The position numbers and the translations under genes were made by a program. DNA of 64,000 bases from Buchnera aphidicola (Nurudea shiraii). GTDB taxonomy: Bacteria > Pseudomonadota > Gammaproteobacteria > Enterobacterales > Enterobacteriaceae. Positions within the stretch are counted from its first letter, which is position 1, and the number at the start of each line of letters is the position of its first letter. Under the pieces are notes generated by a model, which saw nothing but the letters and a program-made list of their open reading frames with translations, was not told the origin of the DNA and ran no database searches. Location of the stretch: positions 186,001 to 250,000 of the forward strand of contig CP140035.1 in NCBI GenBank assembly GCA_039829955.1, given 5' to 3'. This document shows positions 31,952 through 41,822 of this stretch, one piece after another.

Positions 31952-33184
31952 ATGGATATTGAAATTAAGATTCCTGATATTGGTACAGATGTAGTTGAAG
32001 TTATTGAAATATTTGTAAAAGTAGGTGAAGAAGTAAAAAAAGATGATTCTTTAATTACTGTTGAAGGGCAAAAGGTATCAATGGAGATTCCATCTACTCA
32101 CTCTGGAAGAGTTCAGTCTATTTTTGTAGAAATAGGACAAAAAGTACAAACTGGTTCGTTAATTTTAGTTCTTTCATCTCTTAATGAAAATTATATACTA
32201 TGTGATGATAGTAAAAGTACTTGTTTGAATAACTTAACATCCAACGATAAAGGACATTCTGAAGTCTATACAAATTTAAAAAATAGTATTGATGAACAAG
32301 AAGTATTAGTTCATGCAACTCCTATTATTCGAAAATTAGCTAGACAATTAAATGTTAATTTAAAGAATATTATAGGTAGTGGAAGAAAAGGTAGGATTAC
32401 AAGAGAAGATGTTATGTTACATGTAAAATACCGATTAAAAAAAGAAAAAGATCATGTTTTTAGTAAATCTAATTTTAAAAAGATTCCTTTAGAGTTGAAT
32501 TTGACAAATATTCAAGTAGTTTCCAGTAAGCATGTATTTAAAAGTTGGTCTATTATTCCACATGTAACACAATTCGATGAATCTGATATTACGAATTTAG
32601 AAAAATTTCGAAAAAATTATAATCTTAAGTTGCATTCGAAAGGTACAAATTTAAAATTAACTATTTTAGTTTTTGTAATTAAGATAGTAGCTAAAGCATT
32701 AAAAATTTTTCCAAAATTTAATAGTACACTATGTCCTAATACTAAGAGAAAGTTAATTTTAAGCAAAAATATTAACATAGGAATTGCAGTAGATACAAAA
32801 GATGGATTATTAATTCCTGTTATACGTAATGCTGACAAAAAAGATATATCTGAATTAGCATTTGAATTAAATTGTTTTTCTAAAAAAGCTAAATCAAAGA
32901 TGTTAAATGTTTCAGATACGACTCATGGGAATTTTACAATTTCTAATTTAGGAGGTATCGGTGGAGTTGGTTTTACTCCTATTATCAATTATCCAGAAGT
33001 AGCAATTCTTGGTGTATCTAAGTCTGTAATTAAGCCGAGTTGGAATGAAAAAGAATTTATACCACGTTTAATGTTACCTTTTTCATTGTCTTACGATCAT
33101 CGAGCTATTGATGGAGCAGAAGCTGCTCGATTTACTAATTGTATTAGTGAAATGTTATCAGATATTAGGTTGTTGATGTGTTAA
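31952..33184 (+). CDS. aceF: Dihydrolipoyl acetyltransferase (E2) with a single lipoyl domain
   Basis: AceF moves the acetyl group to CoA and forms the core of the pyruvate dehydrogenase complex. The 410-residue protein has one lipoyl domain (residues 1-75, lipoyl lysine K41 in GQKVSMEIPS) where E. coli has three (630 residues). A peripheral-subunit-binding domain (ATPIIRKLARQL...GRITREDV) follows, then the catalytic domain with SYDHRAIDGA. The linkers are reduced. It sits between aceE and lpd. Confidence 0.97.
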   Translation: MDIEIKIPDIGTDVVEVIEIFVKVGEEVKKDDSLITVEGQKVSMEIPSTHSGRVQSIFVEIGQKVQTGSLILVLSSLNENYILCDDSKSTCLNNLTSNDKGHSEVYTNLKNSIDEQEVLVHATPIIRKLARQLNVNLKNIIGSGRKGRITREDVMLHVKYRLKKEKDHVFSKSNFKKIPLELNLTNIQVVSSKHVFKSWSIIPHVTQFDESDITNLEKFRKNYNLKLHSKGTNLKLTILVFVIKIVAKALKIFPKFNSTLCPNTKRKLILSKNINIGIAVDTKDGLLIPVIRNADKKDISELAFELNCFSKKAKSKMLNVSDTTHGNFTISNLGGIGGVGFTPIINYPEVAILGVSKSVIKPSWNEKEFIPRLMLPFSLSYDHRAIDGAEAARFTNCISEMLSDIRLLMC

Positions 33185-33292
33185 ATTATTTTTAGGTTGA
33201 TATGTAATGTTCTGTAGTTTACTAATGATATTTTGTAAAATATTTTGTTAAAATTGAATATTAAGATAATTTTATTAAATAGGTATATAAAT

Positions 33293-34720
33293 ATGTCATG
33301 TGAACAAATGTATACTCAGGTAGTGGTGATTGGATCTGGTCCTGCAGGATATTCTGCTGCCTTTCGGTGTTCAGATTTAGGATTGAATACGATTTTAGTG
33401 GAAAAATACAATAGTTTAGGAGGAGTTTGTTTGAATGTTGGTTGCATTCCTTCTAAATTTTTATTGCATATTTCTAAAGTTATAAAAGAATCTCAAAATT
33501 TGTTTAATTTAGGTGTGACATTCTCACAACCTATTATTGATATAAACAAAATACGTCAATGGAAAGATAAGATTGTTAATAGGCTTAGTTCTAGCATTAG
33601 AAGCATGGCAAATAAGAGGGATGTAAAAGTTATTTCTGGACACGCGAAGTTTTTAAATAAGAATAGTATTTTGGTAGAAAAAGAAAATAAACGTATGATT
33701 ATTTCTTTTGAAAACATAATTTTGGCAGTAGGTTCGAATACTAGAAAGTTAAATTATGTTTCTTTTGATGATTCCAGAATATGGAATTCTACTACTGCAT
33801 TGTCGCTTCCTAGTATACCTAAAAACTTATTGATTATTGGATCAGGAATAATTGGACTAGAAATGGCCACTGTTTATAGTACGTTAGGATCTAAAGTAGA
33901 TGTTATAGATAATTCACATGAATTATTATCTTATTTAGATCGAGATGTAGTAAAAATGTTTTACGATGCAGTAAAAAAAGATTTTAACATTTTTTTAAAT
34001 TCTAAAATTGAAAAAATTATATCTGATAAAAAAGGGTTTTTAGTTTCAAGAAATCAAAATGATAATATTCAAAATGCTAAGTTGTATGATGCTGTTTTAG
34101 TATCAGTAGGAAGAGAATCAAATTTGAGTTCATTAAATATTGATAATATAGGATTAAACATTAATAGTAATGGATTTCTTGAAGTCAATGAACAGTTACG
34201 TACTAATGTGTCTAATATATATGCTATTGGAGATGTTACAGGGCAGCCAATGTTAGCACATAAAGGAATTTATCAAGGACATATAGCAGCTGAAGTAATT
34301 TCTGGAAAGAATCATTTTTTTAGTCCTTATGCAATTCCAAGTATTTTATATACAGATCCAGAAATAGCTTGGGTAGGAATAACAGAAAAAGAAGCAATTC
34401 GAAATAATATAAAATACGAAAGTGCAGTTTTTCCTTGGAATTGTTTAGGAAAAGCAATTTCTTCGAATTTTTCTTGTGGAATGACTAAGTTAATTTTTGA
34501 TCCTAAATCTAAAAAAGTTATAGGTGGCTCTGTAGTTGGAAATAGTGCCGGTGAACTTTTAGGAGAAATTGGGTTAGCGATTGAAATGGGATGTGACGTA
34601 GAAGATATTGCATTGACTATTCATGCTCATCCTACTTTGTATGAATCTATAAATTTATCAGCGCATGTTTTTCAAGGAACTATTACTGACATACTTAATT
34701 TAAAAAAGAACAATATTTGA
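33293..34720 (+). CDS. lpd: Dihydrolipoyl dehydrogenase
   Basis: Lpd reoxidises lipoamide in the pyruvate and 2-oxoglutarate dehydrogenase complexes. With the ATG at 33293 it is 475 residues (E. coli 474). It shows the FAD motif GSGPAGYSAA, the redox disulphide GGVCLNVGCIPSK, the NAD motif GSGIIGLEMATVY, AIGDVTGQPMLAHK, and the catalytic HAHPTLYE. An in-frame TTG at 33245 would add 16 residues with no family counterpart and lacks a ribosome site. It is last in the operon. Confidence 0.97.
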   Translation: MSCEQMYTQVVVIGSGPAGYSAAFRCSDLGLNTILVEKYNSLGGVCLNVGCIPSKFLLHISKVIKESQNLFNLGVTFSQPIIDINKIRQWKDKIVNRLSSSIRSMANKRDVKVISGHAKFLNKNSILVEKENKRMIISFENIILAVGSNTRKLNYVSFDDSRIWNSTTALSLPSIPKNLLIIGSGIIGLEMATVYSTLGSKVDVIDNSHELLSYLDRDVVKMFYDAVKKDFNIFLNSKIEKIISDKKGFLVSRNQNDNIQNAKLYDAVLVSVGRESNLSSLNIDNIGLNINSNGFLEVNEQLRTNVSNIYAIGDVTGQPMLAHKGIYQGHIAAEVISGKNHFFSPYAIPSILYTDPEIAWVGITEKEAIRNNIKYESAVFPWNCLGKAISSNFSCGMTKLIFDPKSKKVIGGSVVGNSAGELLGEIGLAIEMGCDVEDIALTIHAHPTLYESINLSAHVFQGTITDILNLKKNNI

Positions 34721-34959
34721 AAATTAAATAATTTTTTTTAGATACCATGATGTATTTTAAAAAAATAAAAATTTTAGATAGATTGGTGAACTGTTTAATT
34801 TATTTAATATTTAAAGTTCTGAATATCCATGTGTTTTACAGTTTGTTTTAAAGTGTAGTAACATTTGAACCGTGCATAAAATACATATTAATTTTGTTAA
34901 TATTTAAATATAAAAATTATTTTAATTTCTTAATGATTAGAAATCATAAAAATTGTTAC

Positions 34960-35679
34960 TTACTTTATATATAAATATTTTAACAAATATTGGATAATTT
35001 TTAAAAATGTTTTATTTTCTAAGCAAATAAATTTTTTGAAGTCTAATACGGAATTATTATTTGAGAAATCCGATATAACTTTAATAGTTAGAAAAGGTTT
35101 ATTGAATTGATAACATACTTGAGCAATTGCTGTTGATTCCATGTCTACTGCGATTGCTTTTGGAAAGCATTTTTTTAGTCGCTTCTTGTATGATTGTTTA
35201 TCAACAAATGAATCTCCGCTTATTATAAGTCCTTTGTAATAGCAAATTCTTAATTTTAATAAACATATTTCTATAAATTTTGTTAAATAGTTATTTACTA
35301 AAAATTTTTTAGGAAAACCTTTGATTTGTCCTAAATCATATCCAAAAGCAGTTAAATTAATATCGTGATAGCACGTACTATTAGGAAGTATTATAGCACC
35401 AGGTTTTAGTTGTGTACTTAAACTTCCAGCTGTTCCAATATTAACTATAAAATCTATTTTATAAATTTGTAGTAATATAGTACATGTTGTACTAGCTAAA
35501 ACTTTTCCTACTCCTGATTGAATTAATATAACTTTAATCTCATTAATTTTTCCTATATGAAATTCTTTATTGTAGATTACTATTTTTTTATAAAAATGAA
35601 TATGTTTATATAAGAACATAAGTTCTTTTTTTAAAGCCCCAATAATTCCGATAGTAATTTTTATTGTATTTTTTTTCAT
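34960..35679 (-). CDS. mtnN: 5'-methylthioadenosine / S-adenosylhomocysteine nucleosidase
   Basis: MtnN (Pfs) cleaves MTA and SAH, clearing inhibitory by-products of SAM use. The 239-residue protein (E. coli 232) has the IGIIGALKKEL start with the catalytic Glu, NIGTAGSL, YHDINLTAFGYD, AVDMESTAIAQ with the substrate Glu, and VISDFSNN with the catalytic Asp. It is convergent with lpd and 36 bases downstream of erpA on the same strand. Confidence 0.94.
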   Translation of the reverse strand: MKKNTIKITIGIIGALKKELMFLYKHIHFYKKIVIYNKEFHIGKINEIKVILIQSGVGKVLASTTCTILLQIYKIDFIVNIGTAGSLSTQLKPGAIILPNSTCYHDINLTAFGYDLGQIKGFPKKFLVNNYLTKFIEICLLKLRICYYKGLIISGDSFVDKQSYKKRLKKCFPKAIAVDMESTAIAQVCYQFNKPFLTIKVISDFSNNNSVLDFKKFICLENKTFLKIIQYLLKYLYIK

Positions 35680-35715
35680 AATATATAAGGTGTTTTTAGT
35701 TAGTATTAATTTTTA

Positions 35716-36060
35716 TTACACACTAAATGAAATTCCGCAACTGCAAGTAGTTTTTGCTTTTGGGTTGTATACAATAAATTTAGAACCGTTTAAATTTTCT
35801 TGATAATCTATTTCACCACCCATTAGATACTGTAAGCTAATAGGATCTATTATAACAGATGCTCCTAATTTAGTAATAACTGTATCATCATTATATTGAT
35901 TTCTATCAAATTTAAAATTGTATTGAAATCCACCGCAACCTCCTCCAGTAATATAAATTCTTAGTTTCAGATTAAATATTTTAGATTTCTTAGTCATATA
36001 GTTAATTTTTTTGATAGCTTCATTGGAAAAAGATAATGGAAATGTAGAAAATTTTTTCAT
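35716..36060 (-). CDS. erpA: A-type iron-sulfur carrier protein ErpA
   Basis: ErpA delivers Fe-S clusters to targets such as the isoprenoid enzymes IspG/IspH. The 114-residue protein equals E. coli ErpA in length and has the three ligands C42 (GGGCGGFQY), C106 and C108 (TTCSCGISF). The [14 protein letters not shown] segment supports ErpA over IscA or SufA. It lies between ftsZ and mtnN. Confidence 0.95.
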   Translation of the reverse strand: MKKFSTFPLSFSNEAIKKINYMTKKSKIFNLKLRIYITGGGCGGFQYNFKFDRNQYNDDTVITKLGASVIIDPISLQYLMGGEIDYQENLNGSKFIVYNPKAKTTCSCGISFSV

Positions 36061-36170
36061 ATTACGTTGCTCAATTTAAAATATTTCTTGATTTTTAATT
36101 TATATTCGTTAAGTAATAAATTTAATTTAGTGTTCACATGTTTTATTTTTTGTTATCAAATTATAAAATA

Positions 36171-37334
36171 TTATTTAGATTTTTTTCTTAAAAAAGTTGG
36201 AATATCTAGATAATTAATATCGTTATTATTTGATAACATATCGTTGATATGCTTTTTTGTTTTAGTGTTAATTTTGTGTTTTGGTACATCAAAAAACGTG
36301 TCCTGTTTTTCGAACTCAATATTAAATAAAGATTTATTAGAGTATACGTGTTTAGAATATTGTTTATATGTCGATATTTTTTCGATTCTAATCCCTGTTG
36401 CTATTACTGTTACTCGGAGCGCATCATTCATTTCTGTATCTAGTGATGTTCCGATTACTACAATTGCATTATCTGAAGAAAATGATCTTATAATGTTTCC
36501 TATTGTTTCAAATTCATCTAGTTTCATATTTAGTCCTGAAGTGATATTTACTAATACCCCTTGAGCACCAGATAAATCAATGTCTTCTAGAAGAGGGCTT
36601 GAGATAGCAGTTTCTATAGCCTCTTTAGCTCGATTTTCTCCTGAAGAAACTCCTGTTCCTATCATAGCTAATCCCATTTCGGACATAATCGTTCGTATGT
36701 CTGCGAAATCTACATTAATTAGTCCAGGTTTAGTTATGAGTTCTGCTATTCCTTGAACAGCTCCTTTTAAGATATTGTTAACTGAACTAAATGCATCTAA
36801 CAAAGAAATATTTTTGTTAAATATTTTTAATAATTTTTCATTAGGAATGGTTATGAGTGAATCAACATATTTAGATAGTTCTATTATACCTTGATTAGCA
36901 TGAATCATTCTTTTTTTTCCTTCGAAATTAAAAGGTTTGGTGACTACAGCTACTGTTAGGATACCTAGTTTTTTTGTAATTTCTGCAATTACGGGGGCAG
37001 CACCTGTACCTGTTCCTCCTCCCATACCTGCTGCTATAAAAATCATATCTGCATCTTCTAACGTAGATTGTAATTTTTCTTTATCCTCTTCAGCTGCATG
37101 TTGACCTATTTTAGGGTTAGCTCCAGCTCCTAGTCCTTTTGTTATATGGTTTCCTATTTGTATAGTTTTTTTAACTTTTATCTTTTGTAGTGCTTGTATA
37201 TCAGTATTAATAGCAAAAAATTCTACACCTTCAATTTTTTCTTGTATCATATATTCTACTGCGTTTCCTCCACCGCCTCCTATACCTATTACTTTAATAA
37301 TTGCGTTGTTATTTTTTTCTACAGGTTCAAACAT
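36171..37334 (-). CDS. ftsZ: Cell division protein FtsZ
   Basis: FtsZ is the tubulin-like GTPase of the division ring. With the ATG at 37334 it is 387 residues (E. coli 383) and starts MFEP like E. coli. It shows GGGGGNAV, the tubulin signature [10 protein letters not shown], the T7-loop [11 protein letters not shown], a short linker, and the C-terminal peptide DIPTFLRKK that binds FtsA/ZipA. An in-frame TTG 17 codons upstream (37385) overlaps the end of ftsA and has no family support; GGA lies 7-9 bases before the ATG. It is the last gene of the dcw cluster; lpxC, next in E. coli, is not here. Confidence 0.97.
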   Translation of the reverse strand: MFEPVEKNNNAIIKVIGIGGGGGNAVEYMIQEKIEGVEFFAINTDIQALQKIKVKKTIQIGNHITKGLGAGANPKIGQHAAEEDKEKLQSTLEDADMIFIAAGMGGGTGTGAAPVIAEITKKLGILTVAVVTKPFNFEGKKRMIHANQGIIELSKYVDSLITIPNEKLLKIFNKNISLLDAFSSVNNILKGAVQGIAELITKPGLINVDFADIRTIMSEMGLAMIGTGVSSGENRAKEAIETAISSPLLEDIDLSGAQGVLVNITSGLNMKLDEFETIGNIIRSFSSDNAIVVIGTSLDTEMNDALRVTVIATGIRIEKISTYKQYSKHVYSNKSLFNIEFEKQDTFFDVPKHKINTKTKKHINDMLSNNNDINYLDIPTFLRKKSK

Positions 37335-37363
37335 AAGTTGACATCCGGTTTTTGTTTTTGTTA

Positions 37364-38623
37364 TTATAGTGCTTTTTTTATCCAATTGTTAAAAGAATTA
37401 AACCATTTTTTAAAAATATTTTTAGACATTTTATTTTTTTTATAATTTTGATAATGTTGTTTACCATAGTAAAGTAATCCTACTGCAGTAGAATAGTTAG
37501 ATTTTTCAATATTGTTTACTACGTTTCCATTTTTTTCAGGTCTTCCTATTCTTATAGGCATATTAAAAATTTTTTTAGCATTTTGTGTTAATAATTTAAT
37601 TTTTGAAGCTCCACCCGTGAAAACTATTCCTGCTCCGAGCTTGTAGTAATTTTTTGATTCTTGTAGCTTATCTTGTATATTTAAAATTTCTTTATTTATT
37701 AAATTTAATAGTTCGGTATACCTCAGTTCAATAATTTTTATTAGTGAACATTGTTCAAATGTTTTAACGGATTTGTTATCGATTTGAGCTATTTCAATTT
37801 TTTTGTGTATATTTTGTGAAGAAGGAATTTCAGCTAATCCATATTGAATTTTTATTATTTCAGCTTTTTTAAAAGGAATATTGAGTGCATAAGCAATGTC
37901 ATTTGTTACAGAGTTTCCAGCATAAGGAATTACACAACTATACTGTAAAGTTCCATTTACATACATAGAAATGTCTATTGTTCCTCCACCAATATCTGCC
38001 ATACACACACCTAATTTTTGTTCGTCTTTTGTTAATACTGCCTGACTTGAAGCTAGTCCTGAAAAAATCACACGATTAACTTTTATTCCACAAGTTTCTA
38101 CTGCTTTAAGAATATTTTTTTTTACTTCAGTAAGACATGTAATTAGATGAACTCGTGTTTTTATTCTTTTTCCTGATAACCCAATTGGATTGTGTATTCC
38201 TACATGGTGATCAATAGAATATTCTTGTGGAATAATATGTAAGATATGATGTTTATTTCGAATTCGAACACATTTTGCTGTATGTATTACGTTTTTGACA
38301 TCCTGTATAGTGACTTCATGTTTAGATATAGGTACAATTCCTACTTCATTTTGACAGCTAATATACTTATTAGATATTGCTAAATATACAGAAGAAACGT
38401 GATAATCTGCCATGTTTTCTGCTTGATGAATGGATTTTTTAATGCATTTTACAACTGATTTAAAATCATTTATAATTCCTTTTATTATTCCAAGAGAAGG
38501 GCAAATACCTATTCCTACAACATTGATAATACCATCTGTTACGATTTCTCCTATTAGAGTAATAATTTTTGTAGTTCCAATTTCTAATCCGACTATTAAT
38601 TTTCTATTTTTTTCTTTTATCAT
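37364..38623 (-). CDS. ftsA: Cell division protein FtsA
   Basis: FtsA is an actin-like ATPase that tethers FtsZ to the membrane. The 419-residue protein (E. coli 420) has [11 protein letters not shown] (phosphate 1), [12 protein letters not shown] (phosphate 2), FTGGASK (adenosine motif), and a C-terminal amphipathic helix ([15 protein letters not shown]) for membrane binding. Its stop lies 29 bases before the ftsZ ATG. Directly upstream is the ftsQ pseudogene. Confidence 0.97.
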   Translation of the reverse strand: MIKEKNRKLIVGLEIGTTKIITLIGEIVTDGIINVVGIGICPSLGIIKGIINDFKSVVKCIKKSIHQAENMADYHVSSVYLAISNKYISCQNEVGIVPISKHEVTIQDVKNVIHTAKCVRIRNKHHILHIIPQEYSIDHHVGIHNPIGLSGKRIKTRVHLITCLTEVKKNILKAVETCGIKVNRVIFSGLASSQAVLTKDEQKLGVCMADIGGGTIDISMYVNGTLQYSCVIPYAGNSVTNDIAYALNIPFKKAEIIKIQYGLAEIPSSQNIHKKIEIAQIDNKSVKTFEQCSLIKIIELRYTELLNLINKEILNIQDKLQESKNYYKLGAGIVFTGGASKIKLLTQNAKKIFNMPIRIGRPEKNGNVVNNIEKSNYSTAVGLLYYGKQHYQNYKKNKMSKNIFKKWFNSFNNWIKKAL

Positions 38624-38637
38624 GATTACTAATCGAC

Positions 38638-39371
38638 CTATAATTTATTGTATCCGTTTATTGCTACGTTTGACTTGTATCTTATTTCAATTGTATTTAA
38701 TTTTCTATTTTAACGTTTTTATTGTCTTTTTTAAAAACTTTAAACGTTCATTGATCTTTTCAATCTCATAATGTTAATTACACTTAATTTATCTAAAATT
38801 ATTTCAATATTCTTATTAGTATATAATTTCCGAAAATTTTAAGGTGTTATGAAAATAGGTTTTAATTGAAGATTATTTATTTTTAATATTTTCATTATTG
38901 TATTGGAATTCTTTAGAAAGATTTTTTTATTATTATCGAATCTGTATAAGTGTAAAATATTTTTAATATTTATTTGACTTTGGTTAAAATTCTTGTGTTA
39001 TCTAATATATAATCATTATTTTAATATACAATAGGAGTAGAATTTTCTATATAAGTTAATAATTTATTTGTATTTAACATGTGTATTGTAACATTTCTCA
39101 CGAAAGGAAGTTTTTTTAGTGTATTTTTTGAAAAACATTGTATTTCATGTTAGTTTTATATAATTTTTTAGAGATAAAATAAAATTTTTAATTTTTTCCA
39201 TTTAAATATCCGGACTTACCGTGAATAATTAAACGAGGTATTTTTTAGAAAGTATTTCAGAAGATCTTATTAGTATAAAATTACTAAAAATTATAAAAAT
39301 AACTAAACATAGTATTGAAACACATTTTAATATTTTTGACGTTATTTATTACATAATAATTTAGATTTCAT
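38638..39371 (-). pseudogene. ftsQ: Eroded ftsQ (division protein FtsQ/DivIB)
   Basis: The gap between ddlB and ftsA is exactly where E. coli has ftsQ (276 codons). Reading the minus strand in shifting frames gives a colinear series of FtsQ-like blocks: a hydrophobic membrane segment (SILCLVIFIIFSNFILI), LIIHGKSGYLNGKN, IKNFILSLKN, LKKLPFVRNVTIHML, YIENSTPIVY then stop then NNDYILD, NILHLYRFDNN, LQLKPIFITP then stop, LYTNKNIEIILDKL, INERLKFLKK, and IEIRYKSNVAINGY. The matching E. coli blocks include RLPWIKQVSVRK, YVPIARWND and VDLRYDSGAAVGW. Several stops and at least four frame changes make it non-coding; one shift at a homopolymer could not rescue it. Confidence 0.88.
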
Positions 39372-39396
39372 GTTTTTAGTTTTTTATTTAAATTTA

Positions 39397-40317
39397 TTAA
39401 TTAGTTGACTCTAAAATTTTCAAAACTAATTCATTAAAGGAAATTCCAGCTTCTTTGGAAGCTATAGGCATTAAGCTATGTTTAGTCATACCAGGGCAAG
39501 TGTTAATTTCTAGCAACCAAAATTTTTTATTATGATCTATTATTAGATCAATTCTTCCCCATCCTACGCATCCGAGTATTTTCCATGCTTTTTTAATTAT
39601 GTTACTAAGTTTTATTTCTTTTTGTTTTTCTAATCCGCTAGGGCAAAAATATTGTGTTTCTTGAGACTTATATTTAGATTCATAATCATAAAAAGTATTC
39701 TTTGAGTGTATGCGAATAGATGGTAGAATTTTATTGTTTAGAATCCCTACGGAATATTCTTGACCGTATATAAATTTTTCAATTAAAATATCATTATCAT
39801 ACTTAAATGCTTTTATACATGCATCATATAAATAATCGTATGAATTGACTAATGAAACTCCAATACTAGATCCTCCCGTGTTAGGTTTTACAATGATAGG
39901 TAAATTTAATTTTAAGACATCATGTTTAAGGCAGTTTTTAGATATTTTTTGAAATTTTTTTATGTTGATAAAATAATAAGGTACAATAGGTAAATTAATA
40001 CTTTTCCATAATAGTTTTGTTTTCATTTTATCTATTGAAATAGCTGATGATAAGATTTTACTTCCGGTGTAAGGAATTTTTAGATATTGTAAAATTCCTT
40101 GTATAGTTCCATTTTCCCCTTCATTTCCGTGAAGAGCAAGAAATGCTTTTTTAAATTCTTGATTGGATAATTGAGTTATTGGATAATGTTTTGTATCTAT
40201 AGGATATGCATTTATTTTAGATTTTAATAAGCTTTTTAATATGTTTCTTCCAGATAATAAGGAAATCTTTCGTTCTTGAGACGTTCCTCCAAATAACACT
40301 GCTATTTTTTCTTTCAT
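39397..40317 (-). CDS. ddlB: D-alanine-D-alanine ligase B
   Basis: DdlB makes the D-Ala-D-Ala dipeptide for peptidoglycan. The 306-residue ATP-grasp protein matches the E. coli length. It shows VLFGGTSQERKISLLSG, HGNEGENGTIQG, KPNTGGSSIGV, and the metal-binding LLEINTCPGMT. It starts 9 bases after the murC stop. The frame is intact. Confidence 0.96.
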   Translation of the reverse strand: MKEKIAVLFGGTSQERKISLLSGRNILKSLLKSKINAYPIDTKHYPITQLSNQEFKKAFLALHGNEGENGTIQGILQYLKIPYTGSKILSSAISIDKMKTKLLWKSINLPIVPYYFINIKKFQKISKNCLKHDVLKLNLPIIVKPNTGGSSIGVSLVNSYDYLYDACIKAFKYDNDILIEKFIYGQEYSVGILNNKILPSIRIHSKNTFYDYESKYKSQETQYFCPSGLEKQKEIKLSNIIKKAWKILGCVGWGRIDLIIDHNKKFWLLEINTCPGMTKHSLMPIASKEAGISFNELVLKILESTN

Positions 40318-40326
40318 GATAGTTTT

Positions 40327-41787
40327 CTATATATTAAAATTTTTTATGATATGTTTTTTTACTATAATATTAATATTTCCTGCTCCTTGTATCAAGAGTA
40401 AATCGTTTCCTGATAGTTTACTTTTTAACATTTTAAACATTTTTTTATGTTCTAATATTAAATTAACGGACTCTTTTTTGTGTTTATATAATTCTTTGTA
40501 TAAAGCGAAACTATCTGATCCTAAAATCACATTTTCGTTAGCAGAATAAAGATTTAATAAAAATAATTCATCTACTTTCTTTAAAATTTTTATAAAATCT
40601 TCAAATAAATAATGTGTTCTTGTATATTTATGTGGTTGAAAAATCATTATTAACTTTTTTTTGGGCCATCCTGATCTAGCGGTGTTGATACTTTCTAAAA
40701 TTTCATTAGGATGGTGTCCATAATCTTGAATAATAATTATTTTGTTTTTTTTGTTTTTCGGATAATTTATTGAAACATTTCCTAATAGTTCAAATCTACG
40801 TTCAACTCCTTTAAAATTTTTTAATGACGTAAAAATATTAGTATTACTAATTTTTGTTTGAATAGCAACAGCTATTGCTGCTGCTGCGTTAAGGGCATTA
40901 TGTTTTCCGGGGATGTTTAAAATTATTTTTAATATTTGCTTATTATTTTTTACTATTTTAAAGTGACTAGAAAATTTGTTTTGTTTATATTTATTTATTT
41001 TTATATCTGAATCTTCGCTAAATCCGTAAGTAATGACATTGCATTTTATTAATGACATAATGTTTCTAATATTTTTATTATCGATGCATATTACTGCTGT
41101 TCCGTAATTTGGAAGATTTTGAATAAATTTAATGAAAGTGAGTTTTAAATTATTAAAGTTTCCGTTATAGTTTTCTAGGTGATCATCATTTATATTAGTT
41201 ATTACAGCAATTATTGGTTTTAAATATAGTAGTGAAGCATCACTTTCATCTGCTTCTACTATGTAGTAAGGACTTTTTCCTAATTTTATGCTGTTGTTAA
41301 GTTCTTTAAGATATCCTCCAGTAATTAATGTTGGATCTAGAAAACTATTATGAAATATGCTAAATATAATTGAAGAAGTAGTAGTTTTTCCATGTGTTCC
41401 AGATACTGCTATTCCATATTTATATCTTATTATTTCTGACAGCATTTTTCCTCTTGACATTATAGGAATATTTAAAGATTTTGCTTTTATAATTTCAGGA
41501 TTAGAAAGTGATATTGCACTAGATGTTACTACAATATGTACATTTTTAACATTTTTTTTAGAATGATTAAAAAATATTTTTGCTCCTAAACTAATTAGTT
41601 TTTGTGTAATATGAGTAGGTACTAAATCGGAACCGCTTATGTTATAACCCTGCTTTAGTAAAATTTCAGCTATTCCACTCATTCCTATCCCACCAATTCC
41701 AACAAAGTGAATATTTGTAATGTAATGCGTTTTAGAAGTGAGTAAATTAAATTGATATGTTTTATTATTTTTTATAATATCATTCAT
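40327..41787 (-). CDS. murC: UDP-N-acetylmuramate-L-alanine ligase
   Basis: MurC adds L-Ala to UDP-MurNAc. The 486-residue protein (E. coli 491) has the N-terminal GIGGIGMSGIAEILL, the ATP loop SGTHGKTTTSS, EADESDAS, NINDDHLENY and DYGHHPNEI. The frame is intact despite many A runs. It lies 35 bases after murG. Confidence 0.97.
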   Translation of the reverse strand: MNDIIKNNKTYQFNLLTSKTHYITNIHFVGIGGIGMSGIAEILLKQGYNISGSDLVPTHITQKLISLGAKIFFNHSKKNVKNVHIVVTSSAISLSNPEIIKAKSLNIPIMSRGKMLSEIIRYKYGIAVSGTHGKTTTSSIIFSIFHNSFLDPTLITGGYLKELNNSIKLGKSPYYIVEADESDASLLYLKPIIAVITNINDDHLENYNGNFNNLKLTFIKFIQNLPNYGTAVICIDNKNIRNIMSLIKCNVITYGFSEDSDIKINKYKQNKFSSHFKIVKNNKQILKIILNIPGKHNALNAAAAIAVAIQTKISNTNIFTSLKNFKGVERRFELLGNVSINYPKNKKNKIIIIQDYGHHPNEILESINTARSGWPKKKLIMIFQPHKYTRTHYLFEDFIKILKKVDELFLLNLYSANENVILGSDSFALYKELYKHKKESVNLILEHKKMFKMLKSKLSGNDLLLIQGAGNINIIVKKHIIKNFNI

Positions 41788-41822
41788 ATATATATTTATG
41801 TATTACTTTATTTTTAATTTAA

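Noticed and set aside
37335..37385. 17-codon N-terminal extension of FtsZ from a TTG
   Set aside because: It overlaps the end of ftsA, lacks family support and a ribosome site; the ATG at 37334 matches the E. coli start MFEP.
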